Under the pieces are notes generated by a model that made no database searches, was not told where the DNA came from, and saw nothing but the letters and a program-made list of their open reading frames with translations. A DNA stretch of 5,002 nt from Patescibacteria group bacterium (GTDB taxonomy: Bacteria > Patescibacteriota > Minisyncoccia > Phycocordibacterales > UBA12445): contig JAKLHJ010000057.1 in NCBI GenBank assembly GCA_022710205.1, positions 1 to 5,002 on the forward strand, in the 5' to 3' direction. How positions within the stretch are numbered: position 1 is the stretch's first letter; every line of letters begins with the position of its first letter. A program made the translations under genes and the position numbers. Shown here piece after piece: positions 1-5,002 of the stretch.

Positions 1-428
1 AATTCTTGCCGCACGTGATAGAGCCGTCACTTGGTGTAGATAGGACGGTGCTCGCAATTCTCACCAGCGCATATACGGAGGATAATATGGGCGAAGGAAC
101 AAGAGCGTTTTTGAAATTTAAACCGAAAGTTGCTCCGATAAAGGCCGCTGTTTTCCCTCTTATGAAAAATAAGCCGGAGCTTGTAGAAAAAGCCAGAGAT
201 ATTTGGAAAAACTTGAAGGCTGTTGTCCCTCAAATAATGTTCGATGATAATGGAAACGTTGGAAAAAGATACAGGAGACAGGATGAGATTGGAACTCCTT
301 TCTGTATAACAGTAGATTTTGACACTCTTGAGAATGACACGGTCACAGTAAGAGACAGAGATACCGGCGCGCAGGAAAGGGTAGCGGTCAAGGAGCTGAA
401 TAATTATATTTTGAGTAAGATCTCTTAA
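1..428 (+). CDS. glyS: Glycyl-tRNA synthetase, dimeric (alpha2) type, C-terminal part (5' truncated by window edge)
   Basis: This enzyme charges tRNA-Gly with glycine in the cytoplasm, using ATP. The first complete codon is at position 3, the visible 141 residues begin FLPHVIEPSLGVDR, and the gene ends with TAA at 426-428. PHVIEPS..GVDR is the class II motif 3 region of the dimeric GlyRS family, with the motif 3 arginine at residue 14 of the fragment. The rest is the C-terminal anticodon-binding domain (about residues 40-135). It carries the very conserved GlyRS blocks APIKAAVFPL, GKRYRRQDEIGTPFC and VTVRDRDTGAQER. Whole proteins of this family are usually some 430-500 residues, so about two thirds, including motifs 1 and 2, lie upstream of the window. 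It is not the alpha/beta tetrameric type. A TTG at position 6 could be mistaken for a start, but the family alignment clearly continues upstream of it. Confidence 0.97.
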   Translation, partial: FLPHVIEPSLGVDRTVLAILTSAYTEDNMGEGTRAFLKFKPKVAPIKAAVFPLMKNKPELVEKARDIWKNLKAVVPQIMFDDNGNVGKRYRRQDEIGTPFCITVDFDTLENDTVTVRDRDTGAQERVAVKELNNYILSKIS

Positions 429-434
429 ATTTAT

Positions 435-509
435 TGTCATTGCGAGCGAAGCGCGGCAATCCATGCTGTCGGTGGAATTCTGGATCGCCTCACTTCGTTC
501 GCGATGACA
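435..509. repeat. Palindromic intergenic repeat, TGTCATTGCGAG family (element 1)
   Basis: This is an imperfect inverted repeat with 29-nt arms at 435-463 and 481-509 and a 17-nt centre (464-480). The left arm starts TGTCATTGCGAGCGAAGC and the right arm ends TTCGTTCGCGATGACA. The arms match at 24 of 29 positions, and two of the five differences would still form G-U wobbles in RNA. The element fills most of the 95-nt gap between glyS and the M16 gene and ends only 14 nt before the M16 start codon. Dispersed palindromes with these ends (GTCATTGCGAG...CAATC) occur in many unrelated bacteria and look like REP- or MITE-type non-coding elements. No run of T follows it, so it does not look like a normal intrinsic terminator. 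I see no target-site duplication. Confidence 0.9.
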
Positions 510-523
510 GAAATTAACATACT

Positions 524-1792
524 ATGATATATAAAAAAACTACTCTAAAGAACGGCCTCAGAGTGATAACGATTCCCGAGGAGGATAGCTTGGCTGTCGC
601 TGTCTTCGTGCTCGTAGAGGCGGGCTCAAAGTATGAGAAAAAAGAAATAAATGGCCTCTCGCACTTCCTAGAACATATGTGTTTCAAGGGCACAAAGACT
701 CGTCCGACAGCGCTTGATATAAGTTCAGAGCTCGATTCTCTCGGCGCTCAATTCAACGCGTTTACGAGTCAAGAATTTACGGGCTATTACGCTAAAGTGG
801 CCGCGAATCATTTTGATAAGGCACTAGATATCGTTTCGGATTTATATTTGAATCCGGTTATTGACTCTGTGGAATTAGAAAAAGAAAAAGGGGTTATCGT
901 GGAAGAGATAAATATGTATGAAGACTTGCCTCAGCACAGGGTGCAAGACCTTATTTTGGAGGCGCTTTATGGCGACCAGCCTGCCGGGTGGAACATTGCG
1001 GGGGACAAAGAGACTGTAAGAAAATTTGATAGAGAAACTTTTTTGAAGTATAGGGGCGAGCATTATGTGTCTAGCGCAACCACGGTTGTCGTCGCCGGAA
1101 ATTTTAATGAAGAAAAAGCGATAAAAGATATAGAGGAGAAATTTAAGGGCATGCACTCCGGGGAGAAGCATGGAAAGCTTGCTGTAATAGAAGCTCAGAA
1201 GGCTCCTCTCGTGCTAACGAAGAAGAAAGAATCCGATCAGACGCACCTCGTGCTCGCTGTTAGAACTTTTTCCGCTACAGATAAAAGAAATCACACCATA
1301 GATGTTCTTTCCCAAGTATTGGGCGGGGGAATGAGCTCAAGACTTTTCCAAAAAGTGAGAGAAGAAATGGGCGCCGCTTATTATGTAAGGTGCTCAAATA
1401 ATACACATACTGATCATGGCTTTTTGGAGGCCTCTGCCGGTGCCGACAACAAGAGGGCTAAGGAGGTTATCTCCGCTATCGTTGCCGAGTTTGCCAGGAT
1501 GAAGAATGAGCTTCCGACAGAAAAAGAGCTTAACCGTGCAAAGGAGAGCCTCATAGGCAATATGTTTTTGAGCCTTGAAACTTCCGACGCTATCGCGGGC
1601 CATTACGGCCTCCAGGAGGTTATTAAAAGGGAAATAGAAGAGCCGGAAGAGTATGCCAAAAAGATACGCGCGGTCACTGGAGAAGAAGTGATGACTGTTG
1701 CGAAAGAAATATTCAGACAAGAACACTTAAATTTGGCTCTTATCGGGCCTGCGGAAAATAAGGATGATTTTGTAAGTCTATTGAAATTGTAA
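524..1792 (+). CDS. M16 family zinc metallopeptidase (pitrilysin/processing-peptidase-like)
   Basis: A 422-residue peptidase of the M16 family, which cuts short or unfolded peptides inside a two-part clamshell. The inverted zinc motif HxxEH is present as HFLEH at residues 47-51 (H47 and H51 bind zinc, E50 is the catalytic base). The third ligand is E128, in GVIVEEINMYED, giving the exact H-x2-E-H-x76-E spacing of the family; E121 is also conserved. The N-terminal M16 domain spans about residues 10-160. The C-terminal M16 domain (about 168-345) holds SRLFQKVREEMGAAYY, with the R279/Y286 pair used to bind substrate in active M16 enzymes. The length fits a single-unit bacterial M16B protein that dimerises. 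There is no signal peptide, so it is probably cytosolic; its substrate is unknown. The ATG at 524 is placed by the family-typical start MIYKKTTLKNGLRV, although no Shine-Dalgarno sequence precedes it. It is probably the first gene of a three-gene operon. Confidence 0.95.
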   Translation: MIYKKTTLKNGLRVITIPEEDSLAVAVFVLVEAGSKYEKKEINGLSHFLEHMCFKGTKTRPTALDISSELDSLGAQFNAFTSQEFTGYYAKVAANHFDKALDIVSDLYLNPVIDSVELEKEKGVIVEEINMYEDLPQHRVQDLILEALYGDQPAGWNIAGDKETVRKFDRETFLKYRGEHYVSSATTVVVAGNFNEEKAIKDIEEKFKGMHSGEKHGKLAVIEAQKAPLVLTKKKESDQTHLVLAVRTFSATDKRNHTIDVLSQVLGGGMSSRLFQKVREEMGAAYYVRCSNNTHTDHGFLEASAGADNKRAKEVISAIVAEFARMKNELPTEKELNRAKESLIGNMFLSLETSDAIAGHYGLQEVIKREIEEPEEYAKKIRAVTGEEVMTVAKEIFRQEHLNLALIGPAENKDDFVSLLKL

Positions 1793-1804
1793 TACAATAA
1801 AAGC

Positions 1805-2878
1805 GTGAAAACAGAACAAGACAATACTCTTAAAATAGAGATCTCAAGCGGAGTTATTTTCAAGACCATAGCGCTACTTTTGGTATTGTGGCTTGCTTTT
1901 TACCTTCGCGACATTGTCATCGCGATGCTCACTTCTATCGTGGTGGCTTCCGCTATTGAGCCACTCATTAATTGGCTAACCAATAGGAAGATACCCCGTG
2001 CCTTGGCTGTGGTGCTAGTATATGCGGGCCTCATCGGATTCGTATTTTTGTCCATTTCTGTATTTTTCCCGCTTATATTTGATGACTTTTTCAAACTTTT
2101 CACAATTCTCCCGGCATATATAAAATCTTTTGATGTCTCCAGCTATGTGTCAGAGGCGCCGGGCAAGATTTTATCTGCGTTGAAGAATATGATTGCGGAT
2201 AGTTTTTCGGTAGAAAAAATTATGCCGGATATTATGGGGGTCATTTCCGGTACTTCAAGCAATATTGTTGATACAGCAAAGGCTATCTTCGATGAAGTGG
2301 TAATGTTTGTTCTTGTCGCCGTGTTTTCTTTCTATTTTGCTGTTCAGGAGAATGGTATTGAGGGATTTTTGAGATTGGTTTCACCTTTAAAATATGAGAA
2401 TTATATTCTTGATCTTTGGAAGAGATCCAGGAGAAAGATCGGTCTTTGGATGCAGGGACAAATTTTGTTAGGTGTCCTTATCGGGGTATTTGTATTTCTG
2501 GGACTTTCTATTATCGGTATTAAGAACGCCCTGGCATTGGCCGTTTTTGCGAGCGTGATAGAGATTATTCCGGTCTTCGGACCGATTTTGGCCGCGTTCC
2601 CTGCGGTGGTGCTCGCCTTTATACAGAGCCCTTCTTTGGGATTCTTTGTTATAAGTTTCTATGTAATCATCCAACAATTTGAAAATCATTTGATATATCC
2701 GCTTGTTGTCAGAAAAATTATCGGTATTCCTCCGCTTATTTCTATTCTCTTCTTGCTTGTCGGTTGGGAGCTCGTAGGATTTTTGGGTATTGTGCTTTCT
2801 ATACCTGCGGCGGTTATTATTATCGAGGTGATAGACGATCTAGAAAAGAAAAAAAGATTCGTAGCTTCAGTAAAGTAA
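1805..2878 (+). CDS. AI-2E family transporter (PerM/YdiK-like permease)
   Basis: A 357-residue integral membrane protein of the AI-2E exporter/PerM family. Named members export autoinducer-2 or work as Na+/H+ antiporters, so the substrate cannot be told from family alone. Hydrophobic segments lie at about residues 17-34, 36-54, 66-92, 164-180, 218-238, 242-273, 278-291 and 308-342 (the last probably two helices). This is the usual arrangement of about eight helices with a large soluble loop after the third (here about 93-163). The family signatures are IEIIPVFGP (252-260) in the sixth hydrophobic segment and QQFENHLIYPLVV (290-302) after it. The tail DDLEKKKRF is charged and probably cytoplasmic. 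The start is GTG at 1805, 12 nt after the M16 stop. No ATG comes before the first helix (the next Met is residue 41), so GTG is the reasonable choice, but no Shine-Dalgarno supports it. The stop lies 5 nt before metG, which suggests co-transcription. Confidence 0.93.
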   Translation: MKTEQDNTLKIEISSGVIFKTIALLLVLWLAFYLRDIVIAMLTSIVVASAIEPLINWLTNRKIPRALAVVLVYAGLIGFVFLSISVFFPLIFDDFFKLFTILPAYIKSFDVSSYVSEAPGKILSALKNMIADSFSVEKIMPDIMGVISGTSSNIVDTAKAIFDEVVMFVLVAVFSFYFAVQENGIEGFLRLVSPLKYENYILDLWKRSRRKIGLWMQGQILLGVLIGVFVFLGLSIIGIKNALALAVFASVIEIIPVFGPILAAFPAVVLAFIQSPSLGFFVISFYVIIQQFENHLIYPLVVRKIIGIPPLISILFLLVGWELVGFLGIVLSIPAAVIIIEVIDDLEKKKRFVASVK

Positions 2879-2883
2879 AAATT

Positions 2884-4308
2884 ATGGGAAAAAAGACTTA
2901 TATAACAACAACGTTACCATACGTTAACGCAGATCCGCATATTGGTTTTGCGCTGGAGATAATTCAGGCGGATATATACGCGCGTTTTTTGCGTGAGAGG
3001 GGAGGCGAGGTCTTTTTTAATTTTGGAACCGATGAACACGGTCAGAAAATATACGAGAAAGCCAAGGAGAACGGCGAAGACACGCAGGCTTACGTCGATA
3101 GGTATGCCGCAAAATTCGATGCGCTGAAGAAGGCCCTCAATCTTACATACAACAATTTCATCAGGACCACAGATCCGCATCATATAATGGCCGCGCAGGA
3201 ATTTTGGAAGAGGTGCAATGCGAACGGGGATATTTATAAGAAGAACTACAAAGTTAAATATTGCGTCGGGTGTGAGACTGAGAAGACAGATTCTGACCTT
3301 GTGAACGGATGTTGCCCCGACCACTCAAATAGACAGCTTGAAATAAGAGAGGAGGAAAATTACTTTTTCAGATATTCAAAATACGGCCAGAAGTTGTTGG
3401 ATCTTTATAATAACAATCCTGAGTTTGTTGTGCCGTCATGGAGACTAAATGAGGTCAGAAAATTCGTGGAAGGAGGGCTGGAAGATTTTAGTATCTCAAG
3501 ACTAAGGACAAAGATGCCCTGGGGAATAGATGTGCCGGGAGATCCTGATCACGTAATGTATGTTTGGTTCGATGCTCTTGTGAACTATGTTTCTGCCGTT
3601 GGGTGGCCTGACAGAATGGAAGAATTTGATTCCTGGTGGCCGGTAGTTCAGTTCGCCGGAAAGGATAATTTGAGACACCAGTCAGCTACTTGGCAGGCGA
3701 TGCTTATGTCTGCGGGAATCGCGCCATCAAAAAAGATATTTATTCACGGCTGGGTGCTCGGCGGAGGAGGACAAAAGATGTCAAAGAGCTTGGGAAACGT
3801 AATAAATCCGTTTGAGGTGGTGGAAAAATATGGAGGAGATGCGCTTCGATACTTCCTGTCGCGAGAGATGACACCGTTTGAAGACGGGGACTTTACAGAG
3901 GCGAGGTTTAAGGAAGCTTTTAACGCCGGGCTTGCGAATGGTCTTGGAAATACATCAAGCAGGGTGCTAAAAATGGCAGAATCTTATCTTCCCGGGCCGG
4001 TAACTGTGGGAGAAGCAGAAATACCCGCTCTATATTCTAAATACATTGAGGGGCTCGAATTAAACAAGGCGATGGACCTTATTTGGAGCAAGCTTTCCGA
4101 GATGGATTCCATAATTCAAGAAACTCAGCCTTTCAAGCTTGTTAAGACAGATAAAGACGCCGCCGCGAAGATTGTCACCGATCTCGTAAAGAGACTTTTC
4201 TCTATTTCAAAAATGCTCGCGCCTTTCATGCCTGAGACTTCCGCCAAAATAGAAGAGGCGATAAAGGCGAACAATTTAGCCGCACCCCTTTTCATGAGAT
4301 TGGAATAA
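2884..4308 (+). CDS. metG: Methionyl-tRNA synthetase (class I, single-zinc, short form)
   Basis: This enzyme charges initiator and elongator tRNA-Met with methionine in the cytoplasm. The protein is 474 residues. The HIGH motif reads HIGF at residues 19-22 and the KMSKS loop is intact at 298-302. The connective peptide has one zinc site, C127-x2-C130 and C144-x2-H147, as in the Thermus-type enzyme. Methionine-pocket residues match W253 and H301 of E. coli as W228 (YVWFDA) and H288 (FIHGW). The helical anticodon-binding domain starts near residue 335 and keeps N356 and R360 (GNTSSR), the counterparts of E. coli N391 and R395. F417 (QPFKL) stands where E. coli has W461. The protein ends at this domain, with no C-terminal EMAP/Trbp111-like tRNA-binding extension. 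The ATG at 2884 is chosen because it directly precedes KKTYITTTLPYVNA. The reading frame stays open upstream to 2764, but that part lies inside the permease gene and resembles no MetRS. Confidence 0.97.
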   Translation: MGKKTYITTTLPYVNADPHIGFALEIIQADIYARFLRERGGEVFFNFGTDEHGQKIYEKAKENGEDTQAYVDRYAAKFDALKKALNLTYNNFIRTTDPHHIMAAQEFWKRCNANGDIYKKNYKVKYCVGCETEKTDSDLVNGCCPDHSNRQLEIREEENYFFRYSKYGQKLLDLYNNNPEFVVPSWRLNEVRKFVEGGLEDFSISRLRTKMPWGIDVPGDPDHVMYVWFDALVNYVSAVGWPDRMEEFDSWWPVVQFAGKDNLRHQSATWQAMLMSAGIAPSKKIFIHGWVLGGGGQKMSKSLGNVINPFEVVEKYGGDALRYFLSREMTPFEDGDFTEARFKEAFNAGLANGLGNTSSRVLKMAESYLPGPVTVGEAEIPALYSKYIEGLELNKAMDLIWSKLSEMDSIIQETQPFKLVKTDKDAAAKIVTDLVKRLFSISKMLAPFMPETSAKIEEAIKANNLAAPLFMRLE

Positions 4309-4320
4309 ACTCTTGGTTGT

Positions 4321-4402
4321 TGTCATTTCGAGCTTGTCGAGAAATCGCTTATATTTTCAAAAGCATTTGCGGAAGGGATTCCTCGACAGGCTCGGAATGA
4401 CA
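4321..4402. repeat. Palindromic intergenic repeat, TGTCATTTCGAG family (element 2)
   Basis: This is an imperfect inverted repeat with 26-nt arms at 4321-4346 and 4377-4402 and a 30-nt centre (4347-4376). The left arm starts TGTCATTTCGAGCTTGTCGA and the right arm ends CGACAGGCTCGGAATGACA. The arms match at 23 of 26 positions, and two of the three differences would be G-U wobbles. Its ends share TGTCATT-N-CGAGC with the repeat at 435-509, but the inner sequence differs. It lies 12 nt after the metG stop and 25 nt before the tatD start. It could fold as a hairpin at the end of the metG transcript, but no T-run follows, so an intrinsic terminator is not supported. The AT-rich stretch 4403-4427 that follows could hold a promoter for tatD; no clear -35/-10 pair is visible. 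Confidence 0.88.
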
Positions 4403-4427
4403 CTAGAAAATTAACTTTATAGACCTT

Positions 4428-5002
4428 ATGAATTCTTCTCCGAAATTTTTTGATATTCACGCCCATCTTCATTTTTCTGCGTATAAAGACGACAGGGATG
4501 CTGTTTTGGCGCGCACCTTACCTGATACGTGGGTTATAAATATCGGCTCAAGCAAAAATACGTCAGAGGACGCCGTTAACTTGGCACACAAATATCCTGA
4601 AGGTGTTTACGCGGCGATAGGGCTTCATCCTATACACACAGATGAGTCTTTTGTCGACGAACATGAGTCTGAAAGAGACTTATTGGAGACAGAATTTGAT
4701 TATGATTTCTATAAAAAGCTCGCACTCGATCCAAAAGTTGTCGCGATAGGGGAATGTGGGTTAAATTACGAATTAGAAATTACGAATGATGAATTATGGG
4801 AGAAGAAAAGAGAAAGACAGAAAGAGGTCTTTAGAAGACAAATAGAGTTGGCAATTGAGGTAAATAAGCCGCTCATGCTACACATTAGAAATGCATACGA
4901 AGATGCTTTGGAAATTCTTAATTCATATTTCTTAATTCATAATTCTCGTCTTAGGGGCAACGTTCACTTCTTCGCCGGTAGCTTAGAGGTTGCCAGAAAA
5001 TT
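4428..5002 (+). CDS. tatD: TatD family metal-dependent hydrolase/DNase, N-terminal part (3' truncated by window edge)
   Basis: TatD proteins are TIM-barrel metal-dependent hydrolases; characterised members are 3'-5' DNases of the cytoplasm. The visible part is 191 codons plus two bases, with no stop before the edge. Metal ligands are recognisable in order: HAH in FFDIHAHLH (H11, H13), E109 in IGECGLNY, H152 in LMLHIRNAYEDALEIL, and H180 in GNVHFFAGS. IGLHP (about residues 63-67) is also typical. The final conserved Asp should lie beyond the window, since the family is about 250-290 residues long. The ATG at 4428 is the only likely start: an in-frame TAG lies at 4404-4406 and the motif FDIHAH follows at once. 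No Shine-Dalgarno is visible. Oddities: the usual GLDY reads GLNY (N113), and two AT-rich microrepeats lie inside the gene. The metG-tatD order recurs in many bacteria, so this gene may be co-transcribed with metG despite the repeat between them. Confidence 0.95.
   Translation, partial: MNSSPKFFDIHAHLHFSAYKDDRDAVLARTLPDTWVINIGSSKNTSEDAVNLAHKYPEGVYAAIGLHPIHTDESFVDEHESERDLLETEFDYDFYKKLALDPKVVAIGECGLNYELEITNDELWEKKRERQKEVFRRQIELAIEVNKPLMLHIRNAYEDALEILNSYFLIHNSRLRGNVHFFAGSLEVARK
4764..4798 (+). repeat. AT-rich microrepeat inside tatD, AATTACGAAT units (14-nt period)
   Basis: AATTACGAAT occurs at 4764-4773 and again at 4778-4787, a 14-nt period, followed by GATGAATTATG. The stretch is about 23% G+C. 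It is translated in frame as residues 113-124 (NYELEITNDELW), in the surface loop just after the metal ligand E109. The wording resembles short AATTACGAATT-type repeats that I associate with intergenic DNA of CPR-like bacteria, though I cannot confirm copies elsewhere in this genome. It could also be an ordinary AT-rich loop. Confidence 0.55.
4913..4945 (-). repeat. AT-rich microrepeat inside tatD, tandem 13-mer (14-nt period), inverted relative to the 4764 copy
   Basis: TTCTTAATTCATA occurs perfectly twice, at 4915-4927 and 4929-4941, a 14-nt period, and the stretch 4913-4945 is only about 15% G+C. Read on the minus strand it gives GAATTATGAATTAAGAA, the same wording as the microrepeat at 4764-4798. 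GAATTATG (4791-4798) is exactly complementary to CATAATTC (4938-4945). It is translated in frame as residues 163-173 (ILNSYFLIHNS), between the H152 helix and the strand carrying H180. Confidence 0.6.

Larger units (their letters stand above)
524..4308 (+). other. Probable three-gene operon: M16 peptidase, AI-2E permease, metG
   Basis: The three genes point the same way with gaps of 12 and 5 nt, too short for separate promoters and terminators, so a shared transcript is likely. Palindromic repeats occupy the gaps on both sides (95 and 119 nt), marking the probable limits of the unit. I could not find a convincing sigma-70-type promoter upstream of 524; the unit may also be read through from glyS. 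The gene contents do not suggest a common pathway. Confidence 0.6.

Noticed and set aside
27..464. 145-codon open frame on the minus strand across glyS and the first palindrome
   Set aside because: It is antisense to the clearly coding GlyRS C-terminus, and its start (MDCRASLAMT) is just the translated palindromic repeat. It resembles no family.
435..509. Intrinsic terminator for glyS
   Set aside because: The stem is long and imperfect, with a 17-nt loop and no T-run after it. It reads better as a dispersed palindrome.
435..509. CRISPR repeat or attachment site
   Set aside because: There is only one inverted pair, with no regular spacers, no cas genes and no integrase in the window.
875..1869. 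Minus-strand open frames (875-1171, 1394-1726, 1603-1869)
   Set aside because: All lie opposite well-supported genes and carry no recognisable motifs; they are shadows of the coding strand.
2764..2883. 40-residue N-terminal extension of MetRS
   Set aside because: The stretch is the permease gene read in another frame; MetRS homology starts right after the ATG at 2884.
4321..4402. Intrinsic terminator for metG
   Set aside because: The centre is 30 nt and the sequence after the stem is CTAGAAAATT, not a T-run. Transcript-end function is possible but not shown.
4396..4421. Sigma-70 promoter for tatD using TGACA at the palindrome's end and TTTATA
   Set aside because: The gap between the two boxes is only about 13 nt, too short for a normal promoter, and both boxes are weak.

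Overview
The window is a co-directional (+ strand) stretch of compact bacterial housekeeping DNA: five protein genes and no RNA genes, CRISPR arrays, insertion sequences or phage genes that I can see. The closest resemblance is to candidate-phyla-radiation bacteria (Patescibacteria/Parcubacteria-like). That is an inference from three things: a short T. thermophilus-type MetRS with CPR-like active-site wording, an AI-2E permease sitting among aminoacyl-tRNA synthetase genes, and intergenic palindromes plus AT-rich microrepeats of kinds I associate with such genomes. All four visible stops are TAA and no gene needs UGA read as glycine, so the standard bacterial code fits.

Layout: 1-428 is the 3' end of a dimeric-type glycyl-tRNA synthetase gene. 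429-523 is a short gap almost filled by a palindromic repeat (435-509). 524-4308 is a tight three-gene cluster, probably one operon: an M16 zinc peptidase (524-1792), an AI-2E/PerM-family membrane protein (1805-2878, GTG start, 12-nt gap) and methionyl-tRNA synthetase metG (2884-4308, 5-nt gap). 4309-4427 is a second gap holding a second palindrome (4321-4402). From 4428 to the window edge is the 5' part of a TatD-family metal-dependent hydrolase. It has no stop codon inside the window.

The genes are two translation enzymes (GlyRS, MetRS), one cytosolic protease, one membrane transporter-like protein and one nuclease-family hydrolase. MetRS next to TatD is a widely recurring bacterial neighbourhood. 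Nothing suggests a new multi-gene system. The material most worth a second look is small-scale. Two palindromes share the same ends but have different cores, and they bracket the operon. Two AT-rich microrepeats with a 14-nt period appear to sit in frame inside the tatD gene, and one begins exactly at the codon where the usual GLDY motif reads GLNY. MetRS has Phe where E. coli has its anticodon-reading Trp. None of the four visible start codons has a recognisable Shine-Dalgarno sequence.
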